64,000 nucleotides of DNA from Gluconacetobacter liquefaciens (GTDB lineage Bacteria; Pseudomonadota; Alphaproteobacteria; Acetobacterales; Acetobacteraceae), in the NCBI RefSeq assembly GCF_003350405.1, contig NZ_QQAW01000007.1, forward strand, positions 62,001-126,000. Direction: 5' to 3'. Shown here piece by piece: positions 30,684-40,173 of the stretch. Within the stretch, counting starts at the first letter, position 1. Each line of letters opens with the position of its first letter. A program made the position numbers and the translations under genes. The notes under the pieces are model-generated. The model had not been told where the DNA came from. It was given only the letters and a program-made list of their open reading frames with translations, and did no database searches.

Positions 30684-32105
30684 ATGAAGCATGCATCACC
30701 GATGGGCGGGACGCGCGCCCGGTTCTGGACGGCTCCATTATGGACGGTCCTGTCGCTGGGTGCCCTGCTGGCAGGCCCGACCGCGGGCGCGCGGGCGGCG
30801 CAGCCTATGCTGCTGGAACATGCCACGATCATCGACGGCACAGGCCGTGCGCCTCTCGCAGATGGCGCACTACTGATCCGCGACGGCCGGATCGCGGCGG
30901 TAGGGGCCTCCGGCACGGTCGCGGCACCGGGCGCGAAGGTCGTGGACCTGACCGGACGGACGATCGTGCCGGGCCTGATTTCCGATCACAGCCATACCGG
31001 GCTGGTGAAAGGCACGAAAAACGACAGTGCCAACTACACGCGCGAGAATATCCTGGCGCAGTTGAAGCAGTACGAACGCTATGGCGTGCTGACCGTGGTC
31101 TCGCTGGGCCTCAACAAATCGCCGCTGTTCGACCAGTTGCGGCAGGAACAGCATGCCGGGCGCAATCCGGGGGCCGACCTGTTCGGGGTCGATCAGGGTA
31201 TCGGCGCGCCGGATGGTGTGCCGCCGCAGGGCATGTTCCATCTGGGGGCGGACCAGGTCTATCGCCCGACCAGCGTGGCCGAGGCCCAGGCCGCCGTCGA
31301 TCGCATGGCCGACGAGGGCACGGATCTGGTGAAGATCTGGGTGGATGATTTCCGCAATGGCGTGCCGGGGGCCAAGGGCTATCCCAAGATCGACCCCGTG
31401 ATTTACGGCGCGGTGATCGAACGCGCGCATGCACGCGGGATTCGCGTCGCAGCCCATATCCACGACCTCGCCGATGCCAAGGCGCTGGTCACCGCCGGGG
31501 CCGATATCATCGCCCATGGGGTACGCGACCAGCCGGTCGATACCGACTTCATCATGCTGATGGAGCAGAAGGGCGCGTGGTACATCCCCACCCTGGATCT
31601 GGACGAGGCGAACTACATCTTCGCCGAACACCCCGAATGGCTGGACGACCCGTTCCTGTCAGCCGGGCTGAACCCCGACCTGCGGGCGCAGTTCGCCGAC
31701 CCGGCCTGGCGCGCCAGGATTCTGGCCGCCCCCCTGACGGCAGCGGCAAAGAAGGCGCTGGCGCTCAATGAGCGCAATCTGGTCACGCTCTATCGGTCGG
31801 GCATCCATATCGGCTTCGGCACCGATTCCGGCGCCTCGGCCACCCGCATCCCCGGCTTTGCCGAACATCGCGAACTGAAGCTGCTGGTCGCTGCGGGCCT
31901 GACGCCCATGGAGGCCCTGGCGGTAGCGACCGGCAATGCGGCGGCGCTGATGCATCTGGATGACCGGGGCATCCTGCTGCCGGGCCGCTGGGCCGACCTG
32001 ATGGTGGTCTCGGGCGATCCGGCGGCGGACATTACCGCAGTCGACAGGATCGAGCAGGTCTGGCATCGCGGTGCACGGACCGAGGGGCCGTTGGTCCCCC
32101 GCTGA
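30684..32105 (+). CDS. Exported imidazolonepropionase-like amidohydrolase
   Basis: A 473-aa metal-dependent hydrolase. A signal peptide (FWTAPLWTVLSLGALLAGPTAGARA) implies periplasmic location. The amidohydrolase barrel shows the His-x-His ligand motif in VPGLISDHSHTG, a third histidine in RVAAHIHDLADA, another in DIIAHGVRDQ, and the aspartate in HIGFGTDSGAS. The N-terminal small beta domain (LLEHATIIDGTGRAPLADGALLIRDGRI) and C-terminal GRWADLMVVSGDPAADI are typical. Substrate unknown; relatives include exported Xaa-Pro dipeptidases and lactonases. ATG 30684 is chosen for AGGAAGGGCAGG upstream and the signal peptide; a longer frame would reach into the repeat array. Confidence 0.82.
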   Translation: MKHASPMGGTRARFWTAPLWTVLSLGALLAGPTAGARAAQPMLLEHATIIDGTGRAPLADGALLIRDGRIAAVGASGTVAAPGAKVVDLTGRTIVPGLISDHSHTGLVKGTKNDSANYTRENILAQLKQYERYGVLTVVSLGLNKSPLFDQLRQEQHAGRNPGADLFGVDQGIGAPDGVPPQGMFHLGADQVYRPTSVAEAQAAVDRMADEGTDLVKIWVDDFRNGVPGAKGYPKIDPVIYGAVIERAHARGIRVAAHIHDLADAKALVTAGADIIAHGVRDQPVDTDFIMLMEQKGAWYIPTLDLDEANYIFAEHPEWLDDPFLSAGLNPDLRAQFADPAWRARILAAPLTAAAKKALALNERNLVTLYRSGIHIGFGTDSGASATRIPGFAEHRELKLLVAAGLTPMEALAVATGNAAALMHLDDRGILLPGRWADLMVVSGDPAADITAVDRIEQVWHRGARTEGPLVPR

Positions 32106-32162
32106 TCCCGGCTGCCCGCGCGCGCCGGCCCGGCGGGTAGCGTGCGAGGGAGCAGGAACAGC

Positions 32163-33401
32163 ATGGCCCATATCGTGGTAATCGGCGGCGGACCGGCCGG
32201 TCTGGCCGCCGCCGAGGCCCTGGCTGCCGGCGGATGCGCCGTGACGGTGGTGGAACGCATGCCGACCATCGGCCGCAAGATGCTGATGGCCGGTCGGGGC
32301 GGGCTGAACCTGACCCATTCCGAATCGCTGGAGCGTTTTCTGACCCGCTACGGTGCCGCACGCCCGTGGCTGGAGCCCGCCTTGCTGGCTTTTTCCCCCG
32401 ACGAACTGCGCAATTGGGCGGCAGGGCTGGGCCAGCCCTGTTTCGTCGGCAGCAGCGGGCGGGTGTTCCCCCAGGCGATGAAGGCGTCGCCGCTGCTGCG
32501 GGCCTGGGGCGCGCGACTGGCGGAGCAGGGGGTGACGATCCTGACCCGCCACGCCTGGACCGGCTGGGACGGGCCGGGACGGGTGCGCGTGGTCTCGCCG
32601 CAGGGCGAGCGCGTACTGGCCGCCGACGCGGTCGTACTGGCGCTGGGCGGGGCAAGCTGGGCCCGCCTGGGTTCCGATGGCGCGTGGACCGGCCTGCTGG
32701 CCGGCGCGGGCGTGGATCTGGCGCCGTTCCGCCCCGCCAATTGCGGCTTTCGCACCGACTGGAGCGATACGCTGCGCGCGCGTTTCGCCGGCACGCCGCT
32801 GCGCGGCATCGCGCTGACGCCCGAGGGCGGCGGCCCCACCGTGCGCGGCGAGGCGGTGGTGACGGCGCATGGGCTGGAAGGCGGGGCGGTCTACGCGCTT
32901 TCGGCCCTGCTACGCGACCGGATCGCTGCCGAGGGGCAGGCGCGCCTGATGGTGGATCTGCGCCCCGACATGACCGAGGCCGCACTGGCCGAGCGCCTGG
33001 CCCGGGTGCGGGGGCGCGAAAGCCTGTCGAACACGCTGCGCAAGGCGTTGCGCCTGCCACCGGTCGCGGTGGCGCTGCTGCGTGAGGGGCCCGACGCTCC
33101 GCCGCGCGACGCACCATCGCTGGCGCGGCTGATCAAGGCGGTGCCCGTCACGCTGACCGCACCCGATTCGCTGGATCGGGCGATCTCGGTGGCCGGTGGC
33201 GTAAGGGCGGATGCGGTGGATGCGCGCTTCATGCTGCGCGCGCTGCCGGGCGTGTTCGTAGCGGGCGAGATGCTGGATTGGGAAGCGCCGACGGGCGGTT
33301 ATCTGTTGCAGGCCTGCTTCGCGACCGGCCGCGCGGCGGCCCATGGCGTGCTCGACTGGTTGCAGGAGGGGGGCAAGGAACGGTATCCGTCCTGCCCATG
33401 A
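32163..33401 (+). CDS. BaiN/HI0933-like FAD-dependent flavoprotein
   Basis: A 412-aa protein with an N-terminal FAD-binding motif (IVVIGGGPAGLAAAEALAAGGCAVTVVER), the family signature IGRKMLMAGRGGLNLTHSE, a middle YPA-like region (SSGRVFPQAMKASPLLRAW) and a C-terminal second FAD motif (ALPGVFVAGEMLDWEAPTGGYLLQACFATGR). This is the HI0933/BaiN/RdsA family of flavoproteins, thought to reduce C=C bonds; no substrate can be assigned. An AGGGAGCAGGAAC ribosome region precedes ATG 32163. Its end overlaps the following ATPase gene by four bases. Confidence 0.86.
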   Translation: MAHIVVIGGGPAGLAAAEALAAGGCAVTVVERMPTIGRKMLMAGRGGLNLTHSESLERFLTRYGAARPWLEPALLAFSPDELRNWAAGLGQPCFVGSSGRVFPQAMKASPLLRAWGARLAEQGVTILTRHAWTGWDGPGRVRVVSPQGERVLAADAVVLALGGASWARLGSDGAWTGLLAGAGVDLAPFRPANCGFRTDWSDTLRARFAGTPLRGIALTPEGGGPTVRGEAVVTAHGLEGGAVYALSALLRDRIAAEGQARLMVDLRPDMTEAALAERLARVRGRESLSNTLRKALRLPPVAVALLREGPDAPPRDAPSLARLIKAVPVTLTAPDSLDRAISVAGGVRADAVDARFMLRALPGVFVAGEMLDWEAPTGGYLLQACFATGRAAAHGVLDWLQEGGKERYPSCP

Positions 33402-34891
33402 CGGTTTCGATCACGATTGGGGATATACGGGGCGGCGGCCCGGCGGTCATGGACCTGGCGGAACTGCTGTCCACCCGCCTGCTGGTGCAGGGCAATTCGG
33501 GGTCGGGCAAATCCCACCTGCTGCGGCGTCTGCTGGAGCAGTCGGCAACGCTGGTACAGCAGGCGATCATCGACCCCGAAGGCGATTTCGTCAGTCTGGC
33601 GGAACGGTTCGGCCATCTGGTGATCGACGGCTCGGCCCATACCGAGGCCGAGTTGCAGGCGGCCGGCGAGCGCATGCGCGTGCATCGCGCCTCGGTGGTC
33701 CTGAACCTGGAAGGCGCGGATGCCGAAGTGCAGATGCGCCGCGCGGCCGCCTTCCTGGGCGGTATGTTCGAGGTCGGGCGCGAATATTGGTACCCGGTCC
33801 TGGTTGTGGTGGACGAGGCGCAGCTTTTCGCCCCCGCCGCGGCTGGCGAGGTGACGGACGAAGCCCGGCGCGCCTCGCTCGGCGCCATGACCAACCTGAT
33901 GTGCCGTGGCCGCAAGCGCGGGCTGGCAGGGGTTATCGCCACCCAGCGTTTGGCCAAGCTGGCCAAGAACGTGGCCGCCGAAGCGTCGAACTTCCTGATG
34001 GGGCGTACCTTCCTCGATATCGACATGATGCGCGCCGCCGACCTGCTGGGCATGGAGCGCCGCCAGGCCGAGAGCTTCCGCGATCTGGAACGGGGCTATT
34101 TCGTGGCGTTGGGCCCGGCGCTCTATCGCCGCCCGGTGCCGGTGCGCATCGGCGAGGTGGTGACCGAAAGCCGGTCCGCCGGGCCGACGCTGCTGCCCAT
34201 GGCGCCGGCCGCACCGCCCGAGGATATTCGCGACCTGATCTTGGCCAGACTGCCCGAGCGCGAGAGCCTGCCCCGTCCGGTTCGTCCCTCCGCCCCGCCG
34301 CCGCCCGATATTCTGGCACAGCTTGCGGCCCACGCGGCCTCGGCGGCGGTAGAGGCCGAGATGGAAGCGCCAGTCGTGGAAACCCCGGCAGACAAGGCGG
34401 AGCAGAAGCGCCGCTTTCTGACCATCCTGACCGAAATCCTGCGTGACGAGGATGCGGGCTTCCGTCCGCCGCCGGTGCTGTACCAGGATTTCCTTGTCCG
34501 CTGCCGGATCGAGGGCATGGGGCGCGAGGCGCTGGACATGCCGCGCTTCCGCCGCCTGCTGGCCACCGCGCGGGCCGGCGTGGACGCCGAGACCGCCGAA
34601 TCCGATCGCTGGATGCAGGCCGAGCGCATCGCCGCTCCGCTGCCGGACGACGTGCGCGGCATCTTCCTGCTGATCGCCCGCGCTGCGATGGAGGGGCAGC
34701 CCTGCCCGTCGGATGCGGCGGTGGCACGGGTTTATGGCACGCATTCGTTGGGCCGCGCCCGTCGGCAATTGACCTATCTGGAAGAACAGAACGTCATTGT
34801 CCTGCGCATGGACGGCATGGGGCGGCGCAGCGCGGCCGTGATCGGGCCGGGATGGGAAACCGCGCCGTCCGATCCCAGCGACGGAGCATAG
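33398..34891 (+). CDS. HerA-like ATPase (DUF87/DUF853 type)
   Basis: A 497-aa P-loop ATPase of the HerA/FtsK superfamily. Walker A is LLVQGNSGSGKSHLLRRLLE, Walker B is LVVVDEAQLFAP, and the stretch LMCRGRKRGLAGVIATQRLAKLAKNVAAEASNFLMGRTFLDID is the sensor/arginine region of this group. The C-terminal 200 residues contain a Pro/Ala-rich hinge and a predicted winged-helix end (VARVYGTHSLGRARRQLTYLEEQNVIVLR). In archaea HerA works with the NurA nuclease; bacterial relatives have undefined roles. ATG 33398 overlaps the previous stop (ATGA), so it is coupled with the flavoprotein; why the two belong together is unknown. Confidence 0.85.
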   Translation: MTVSITIGDIRGGGPAVMDLAELLSTRLLVQGNSGSGKSHLLRRLLEQSATLVQQAIIDPEGDFVSLAERFGHLVIDGSAHTEAELQAAGERMRVHRASVVLNLEGADAEVQMRRAAAFLGGMFEVGREYWYPVLVVVDEAQLFAPAAAGEVTDEARRASLGAMTNLMCRGRKRGLAGVIATQRLAKLAKNVAAEASNFLMGRTFLDIDMMRAADLLGMERRQAESFRDLERGYFVALGPALYRRPVPVRIGEVVTESRSAGPTLLPMAPAAPPEDIRDLILARLPERESLPRPVRPSAPPPPDILAQLAAHAASAAVEAEMEAPVVETPADKAEQKRRFLTILTEILRDEDAGFRPPPVLYQDFLVRCRIEGMGREALDMPRFRRLLATARAGVDAETAESDRWMQAERIAAPLPDDVRGIFLLIARAAMEGQPCPSDAAVARVYGTHSLGRARRQLTYLEEQNVIVLRMDGMGRRSAAVIGPGWETAPSDPSDGA

Positions 34892-34948
34892 TGCCCGCGT
34901 CATCCTCGGAGCCTGTTTGGCATGCGCTCCGACGGCGGCCTGACATGC

Positions 34949-35003
34949 CTTTCCTGCGCTTGAGGCTTGCGGCCACCAAGGCGGTTTTCGCTCGTCGGCC
35001 GGC
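34949..35003. repeat. Dispersed intergenic core repeat related to the 166-bp unit
   Basis: TTTCCTGCGCTTGAGGCTTG, GGCCACCAAGGCGG and a following TTTTCGCTCGTCGG match the centre of the 166-bp repeat (TTTCCTGCGCTCCGATGCTC, GGCCATTGAGGCCG, GCTTCGGTGCTCGG) at most positions. A GACAAAG, also present in the unit, follows at 35031. Alignment was made by eye. Confidence 0.5.
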
Positions 35004-35118
35004 ATCTCAAGCCGGTCAATGACAAAGACTGTCACATTGCGACGGGCATGTCGTCGCGTATGTGCCTTTTCCTCACCGGAATCCTGTTGGTCGCCTTTCT
35101 TTCGCGAGGCGGAAAAGA

Positions 35119-35142
35119 ACCCGAAATTTCGGGTATTTTTTT
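35119..35142 (+). terminator. Rho-independent terminator after the HerA-like gene
   Basis: A perfect palindrome ACCCGAAATTTCGGGT is followed at once by ATTTTTTT on the plus strand. It lies about 230 bp downstream of the HerA-like stop codon and isolates that operon from the iron island. Confidence 0.75.
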
Positions 35143-35228
35143 AAAATTCCCATGATTTATGCCTGTGCCGATAGCGTGAGCTAGTTCCGTGCCGGCTACC
35201 CGACAGTATCATTCTGTCATATTTTAAA

Positions 35229-35245
35229 TTGCGAATAAGTCGCAT
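35229..35245. promoter_or_regulatory. 17-bp iron-box-like palindrome upstream of the siderophore receptor
   Basis: TTGCGA-ATAAG-TCGCAT has near-perfect six-base arms. The same pattern, TTGCGA-N5-TCGCAA, occurs between bfd and the unknown gene at 43761-43777. It lies about 50 bp before the TonB-dependent receptor start. It is probably bound by a Fur-family regulator such as the one encoded at 42963-43400 (inference). Confidence 0.55.
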
Positions 35246-35293
35246 TATTGCTAATGGTCCCGCGTTCAATGTGTCGAAATGAAACAGGATGCC

Positions 35294-37696
35294 ATGAGCC
35301 GCTTTATCAGTCGCTGCCTTCAACCTCTGCCTGTCATGACAGGGCTGGCTCTTGCCGCGTCCGCCGCGCAGGCCGCGTCGCTCGATCCGACGACGGATCC
35401 GCACCGGGCGCACGAACGGATCGACGATCAGAAGCGTACGCGCGACGCGCGGTCGGACAGCACGGCGAAGCATGCCGACGCGGATAAGGTCCTGGCAGAG
35501 GGCAGCCATGCGCCGGAGACGGTGACGGTCGTCGGCCACGGCTTCAACACGCTGCACGAACCCACCGGCCTGTCGCGGATGCCGCAGGATGTGCTGCACA
35601 CGCCGCAGCAGATCAACGTCGTGCCGCAGGCCCTGATGAAGCAGCAGAACGTCAAGTCGCTGGACGAGGCACTGCGCAACGTGCCGGGCGTCACATCCTC
35701 CATCGGCGAGGGCGCCGGCGGCATGAATGGCGACCAGTTCCTGATCCGGGGATTCCAGGCGCAGAACGACATCTACGAAGATGGCCTGCGCGATTTCGGT
35801 GTTTATAGCCGCGACGCCTTCAACCTGGAGACGGTTTCCGTCATCAAGGGGCCGTCGTCCGAGGTGTTCGGTAACGGCACCACCGGCGGCGCAATCAACA
35901 TGAAGACCAAGACGGCGGGCCTGACCGACCGTTACGCCGCCGAGTTCAGCGGCGGGTCGGGCTCCTACTATCGGGGCACGCTCGATTTCAACAAGCGGCT
36001 GGACAGCAGCACCGCGCTGCGCATCACCGGCATGGGCAGCGAAAACAACATTGTCGGCCGTGACTACATCTATTCCCATCGCTGGGGCATCGCACCGTCC
36101 ATCGCCTTCGGGCTGGGCCGGCGCACGACGCTGGTCCTGCAATACATGCATCAGCAGGAAAATTCGGTCCCCGATTTCGGCGTGCCGGTCGTCAAAAAAC
36201 CGGGTGCGGCTTTCGGTGCGCCGATTACCGAATACGGCATCCGTCGCACCAATTTCTACGGCACGAACAACGACCAGAACGCCACCAACGACAATATGGA
36301 GACTGCGCGCTTCTCCTTCCGGCTCAACAAACACATCACCTTTTATGACGATCTGCGTGGCGGCCAATATTACCGCACCTTCGCAGCGTCCAAGGCGACA
36401 TGCGATACGACCTGCGTCAACAATTACTTCCTGGGCAACTCCAACGCCGCCCTCGTCGCGCGCTCCGGTCCGGTCGGTGCCGGCAATGGCGTCGGGCCGG
36501 GCACTTACATGGCACCGCTGCCTTATCAGCAGACAAGCTGGTCGGTGCAGAATGTCGGCTCCATGGTTGCGGATTTCGACACCGGTTTCCTGAAACACCA
36601 GATCGTCGCCGGCTTCGATATCGAGCGCGTCAACGACGTGCGCTCACAATCGACCTATCTGAAGGCCAAGCCCTACGCCAACCTGGTCAATCCCAATCCG
36701 TATGTCGGCAATCTCGACCTTGTGCCTGGCGAGGCCAATCCGGGCGGCCTGGTCACGCTGGGCAGCCTGGGCGCCAAGCCGCACAGCAACGGCTATGGAT
36801 TCGATACCGGCCTGTTCTTCTTCGACCAGATCTGGATCACGAAATGGCTGTCCGTCAAAGGCGGTTTCCGCTGGGACCGCTGGCAGACCAGCTACAATCT
36901 GACAGGGGGTAATGTCGCCAAGAACCCCGATATCCATTTCCACAATGTCAGCAGCGTCTTCAACCCGAATGTCAGCCTGGTGCTGACACCCGACGAGCAC
37001 CAGACATATTATTTCACCTGGGCCAACTCGACCACGCCCATGGGCATGTATGTCACGAATGGTTCCGTCCCGATCCGTCCCGGCACGAACTCCTATGCCA
37101 GCCCGGAGAAGGCCAATCTGTATGAAGTCGGCGCAAAATACAGCGCTTTCCATGATCGGATCGGTTTCACGGCGTCCCTGTTCCGGCTGGAGAAGGGCAA
37201 TGCAATGAATGCCGACCCGGTCACGGGCGAAATCCTCGGAAGCTCCGATCGTCAGCGCAACCAGGGGCTGGAACTGTCGGTCGGCGGCATGGTCATGCGT
37301 GGATGGAACGTCAGCGCCACCTATGCCCTCTATGACAGCGACACCACCAGTTCCGCGACCAAGGCCAATCTGGGCAGGCAGGTTCAATATGTGCCGCATA
37401 ACCAGGCCACGCTGTGGTCGGTGTATGAAGCCTTCCCGGACAAGCCCTATAATATTGCCTTCGGCGGTGGTCTGACCTGGCGTCAGCACGTCTGGCTGGA
37501 TGCAGCCAACACGATGCGCGCACCAGCCAATCTGGATTTCGATGCCGTCCTCTCGCATCATTTCAACGACCACTGGAAGATCGCGATGAACGGTTACAAT
37601 CTGGCCAACAGGCTGAATTACCAGAGCCTGTTCTCAAACCGCGCCACGCCCACCGCTGGCCGCACCTTCATGGGGCAGCTCAGCTTCACCTACTGA
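35294..37696 (+). CDS. TonB-dependent siderophore receptor
   Basis: An outer-membrane receptor of 800 aa. A signal peptide (LPVMTGLALAASAAQA) is followed by a linker, a TonB box candidate in ETVTVVGHGF, the plug domain (TPQQINVVPQALMKQQNVKSLDEALRNVPGV, FLIRGFQAQNDIYEDGLRDFGVYSRDAFNLETVSVIKGPSSEVFG, NMKTKTA) and a 22-strand barrel ending GRTFMGQLSFTY with C-terminal aromatic. The plug matches the FcuA/FpvA ferric-siderophore class. ATG 35294 is favoured by AGGA a few bases upstream; ATG 35279 is in frame too. A 17-bp iron-type palindrome lies upstream and a strong terminator downstream. Confidence 0.9.
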   Translation: MSRFISRCLQPLPVMTGLALAASAAQAASLDPTTDPHRAHERIDDQKRTRDARSDSTAKHADADKVLAEGSHAPETVTVVGHGFNTLHEPTGLSRMPQDVLHTPQQINVVPQALMKQQNVKSLDEALRNVPGVTSSIGEGAGGMNGDQFLIRGFQAQNDIYEDGLRDFGVYSRDAFNLETVSVIKGPSSEVFGNGTTGGAINMKTKTAGLTDRYAAEFSGGSGSYYRGTLDFNKRLDSSTALRITGMGSENNIVGRDYIYSHRWGIAPSIAFGLGRRTTLVLQYMHQQENSVPDFGVPVVKKPGAAFGAPITEYGIRRTNFYGTNNDQNATNDNMETARFSFRLNKHITFYDDLRGGQYYRTFAASKATCDTTCVNNYFLGNSNAALVARSGPVGAGNGVGPGTYMAPLPYQQTSWSVQNVGSMVADFDTGFLKHQIVAGFDIERVNDVRSQSTYLKAKPYANLVNPNPYVGNLDLVPGEANPGGLVTLGSLGAKPHSNGYGFDTGLFFFDQIWITKWLSVKGGFRWDRWQTSYNLTGGNVAKNPDIHFHNVSSVFNPNVSLVLTPDEHQTYYFTWANSTTPMGMYVTNGSVPIRPGTNSYASPEKANLYEVGAKYSAFHDRIGFTASLFRLEKGNAMNADPVTGEILGSSDRQRNQGLELSVGGMVMRGWNVSATYALYDSDTTSSATKANLGRQVQYVPHNQATLWSVYEAFPDKPYNIAFGGGLTWRQHVWLDAANTMRAPANLDFDAVLSHHFNDHWKIAMNGYNLANRLNYQSLFSNRATPTAGRTFMGQLSFTY

Positions 37697-37707
37697 GGTC
37701 ATGCGCG

Positions 37708-37732
37708 CGGGCCGGATCGCCAATCCGGCCCG
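37708..37732 (+). other. GC-rich hairpin after the siderophore receptor
   Basis: A perfect ten-base inverted repeat, CGGGCCGGAT with ATCCGGCCCG, around a short loop sits 12 bp after the receptor stop codon. It has no T tract of its own, and may protect the mRNA end or back up the terminator 40 bp later. Confidence 0.5.
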
Positions 37733-37748
37733 TGGCCAACGGGTCATG

Positions 37749-37782
37749 AAAAAACGCGCCGGCTCGTCGCCGGCGCGTTTTT
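37749..37782. terminator. Bidirectional rho-independent terminator
   Basis: Six A, the stem CGCGCCGGC, loop TCGTC, the complementary GCCGGCGCG and five T form a symmetrical terminator. It lies between the convergent siderophore receptor and heme receptor genes and can end transcripts from both sides. Confidence 0.9.
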
Positions 37783-37807
37783 CACAGGGGCCGATCTGCC
37801 GGATGGA

Positions 37808-40159
37808 TCAGAATTCGATCCGTGCGGTGACTTTGAACGAGCGACCGGGCTGGCTGTAATACCGTTCGGACAGGCTGCTGCTGGACTGGCCATAGGGCAG
37901 CGACGCGGCGTTGTAATAGGTCTTGTCGAAGATGTTGTACATGCCGGCCTGAATGCGCAGGGGGCGGTAGAAGGTCGGGCTGTACCACCCCGTCAGATCG
38001 AACAGAACGTAACCCGGCGTTTTCCACTGGCTGGTGGGTGTTCCGGAAGTCGTCAGGTATTTTGCATTGTCCCGTGCCGTCGCAAACGTCGCGGACAGGC
38101 TCGTGCCCCAGTTCTCGCCCTTGTAGCCGAAGCCGATGATGCCACGGAACGGGGCGACGGAACTGAGGTGGAAGTTCAGATCCGTATCGCGGCCGTCGGC
38201 ATAGGCGAACGAACCCCACGCCTGCCAGTGCTTGTCGAACGCCCATTGGGCACTGGCCTCGACCCCGTAAATGCGCACATGTCCCAGATTGGCGTAGCCG
38301 TAGCAGTAATAATATCCACTACATCCGCTCACGCCGACCATGTCTATGAAGTTCTTGTAGTAATTGTCATAGAACGAGATATTGGCGCCACGTTCGGAAT
38401 TGCCATATTTCATGCCCACTTCCCAGCCTCGGCTGGTTTCCGGCTTGATCTTGGGATTGCCGACGACCTGATAGATCGGCGGCGTGCTGTAATTGAGATA
38501 GGCTTCGGTCGCCGAGGGGGCGCGGAACGCCTGCGAATACTGGCCGTAAAGCGTCAGGTCGCGGGCCACGCGTGCCTCGATCAGCACCTTGGGCGAGAAA
38601 TGCCCGCCATGCGCGCCCTGCGGCAGACCGGTATAGCCGGGATTGTTCATGAAGAAGGCGCTGTTCTGCGGGTCGCGCTGGTAATAATCGAAGCGGAAGC
38701 CCGGCGTGATATGGAACCATTCGCCAACACCCATGCCGATGCGATCCTGCACGATCGCGCCCAGATCGGTGCCATGAACCTTCGGCATGTCGGCATAATT
38801 ATCGTGCGTATAGGCGCTCGTCGTGGCCCGCTGCCCGGTCTCGTGCTGGCTGGTATCGGTCAGATAGGCTTCGCCGCCGAAGGTGATGGCGTGATGCAGC
38901 GGACCAGTGAAGAGATTGGCCGTTGCCGAGCCGGTCACGCCATAGGACTGCACCGACAGGTTGAGATTCTCATGCACATTCGCAGCGGGACGGAGGCTGT
39001 TCGTGTTGCGGATGTCGGTGATCGTGTTGGTGTCCTGCCAATAGGCCAGAAAATGCCCTTCGCTGAACAGGGCGGTCGGACTTTCCGCCTTGTAGTCGTA
39101 ATTGGCCGAGACGCGGGCACGCTTGTTCTCGCTGCCCGTGCGGTAATGCTGCCCCGCGCTGGTCTCCGATGTCATGGTGTGTTCGTCATAATTGCGGTCG
39201 AACCATTCTCCCGTCAGCCCCACCCGGTGGCCGCCCACGAAGTAATGCCGGATCTTGCCCAGAAAACTGCCCTGGTCGTAGGAGGCCGGGTTCCTTTTGG
39301 TCCGCGTGCGCCCGCTGCCCCCGCTCTGGCCCATGTTGCCGGTTTCGCTGCCGTTCTGATAACCGCCTTCCAGCAGAAAGAGCGTATTGCCGTAGCGGGC
39401 CGCGAACGCCTGGTTAAGGTAGGCGCTTTCGCTCGATCCATCATATGTGGTCTTGGTCAGGCCGCCGAAATTCTTGCCCGGCTTGAGAATATCTTCCGGG
39501 TCCAGCGTGCGCAGTGCAACGACACCGCCAAGCGATCCAGTACCGAAAAAGCTGGAATCGGCGCTTTTAACAACGTCGATCGCACCGAGGGAGTTGAAGT
39601 CGAAGGCGCTGACGCCGCCCTGGGCTGTATTGTAGGTGCCGGTATAGGCACCATCGTTGGCCCAACTCGTGCGCACGCCGTCGATCGTCGTCAGAATGCG
39701 GTTCTGGTCGAGGCCACGGATATTGATGCTGGAATTGCCAGCACTGTAATTGACCGCGGCATCGACGCGACGTGCGTAATCTTCCAGATTATCGATCTGG
39801 CGATCACGAAACACTTTGTAGGTTGTGGTGGTCGTCAGCACGGCCGGCTTGCCGGTGCTGCTGTGGTCTGCATCGGGATCGAATTTCATGGAATCGATCA
39901 CATCGGCACGCCCCGAGACTTTCACCGGCCGGAGGTTGATCGCGGGGGCAGCGGGACGGGCGCCGGTTGCGTTCGCGGGTTGCTGACTGGGGGCAGTGGC
40001 GCTGCCGGGCGCCACCTTCCTGGCGGTGAGTGCACCGGTTGCCGGAGCATCAGTCGCGGCACGGGCGAAATCCATGGATGCATATCCGCAGGTCAGTGCG
40101 GATGTCGCCAGTATATGACAGAGAATCGTGCGATGCCGTTTTTTTTGCCGCCTTATCAC
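37808..40159 (-). CDS. TonB-dependent heme/hemoglobin receptor
   Basis: An outer-membrane receptor of about 783 aa. The plug reads VFRDRQIDNLEDYARRVDAAVNYSAGNSSINIRGLDQNRILTTIDGVR and VDVVKSADSSFFGTGSLGG-type sequence, characteristic of the heme/hemoglobin receptor class (HmuR/HutA/TonB-hemoglobin family). Also typical are YSQAFRAPSATEAY and GNPKIKPETSRGWEVGMKY in the barrel, ending FKVTARIEF. I prefer GTG 40159: GGAG lies six bases upstream, and the ATG at 40171 almost abuts the iron box and has no ribosome site. The signal peptide is then RRQKKRHRTILCHILATSALTCGYA. It is divergent from heme oxygenase, so uptake and breakdown of heme sit together. Confidence 0.88.
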   Translation of the reverse strand: MIRRQKKRHRTILCHILATSALTCGYASMDFARAATDAPATGALTARKVAPGSATAPSQQPANATGARPAAPAINLRPVKVSGRADVIDSMKFDPDADHSSTGKPAVLTTTTTYKVFRDRQIDNLEDYARRVDAAVNYSAGNSSINIRGLDQNRILTTIDGVRTSWANDGAYTGTYNTAQGGVSAFDFNSLGAIDVVKSADSSFFGTGSLGGVVALRTLDPEDILKPGKNFGGLTKTTYDGSSESAYLNQAFAARYGNTLFLLEGGYQNGSETGNMGQSGGSGRTRTKRNPASYDQGSFLGKIRHYFVGGHRVGLTGEWFDRNYDEHTMTSETSAGQHYRTGSENKRARVSANYDYKAESPTALFSEGHFLAYWQDTNTITDIRNTNSLRPAANVHENLNLSVQSYGVTGSATANLFTGPLHHAITFGGEAYLTDTSQHETGQRATTSAYTHDNYADMPKVHGTDLGAIVQDRIGMGVGEWFHITPGFRFDYYQRDPQNSAFFMNNPGYTGLPQGAHGGHFSPKVLIEARVARDLTLYGQYSQAFRAPSATEAYLNYSTPPIYQVVGNPKIKPETSRGWEVGMKYGNSERGANISFYDNYYKNFIDMVGVSGCSGYYYCYGYANLGHVRIYGVEASAQWAFDKHWQAWGSFAYADGRDTDLNFHLSSVAPFRGIIGFGYKGENWGTSLSATFATARDNAKYLTTSGTPTSQWKTPGYVLFDLTGWYSPTFYRPLRIQAGMYNIFDKTYYNAASLPYGQSSSSLSERYYSQPGRSFKVTARIEF

Positions 40160-40173
40160 CGCTTGCTCCATAA

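Larger units (their letters stand above)
34892..35293. other. Gap before the TonB receptor: repeat core, terminator, iron box
   Basis: This 400-base gap contains no gene. It holds a copy of the dispersed repeat core (34949-35003), a rho-independent terminator (35119-35142) and a 17-bp palindrome (35229-35245), each listed separately. The last 140 bases before the receptor are AT-richer than the genome average, as expected of a promoter. Confidence 0.7.

Noticed and set aside
33299-35035. Minus-strand open frame of 578 codons opposite the HerA-like gene
   Set aside because: Antisense to an ATPase with clear Walker motifs; no conserved motif of its own.
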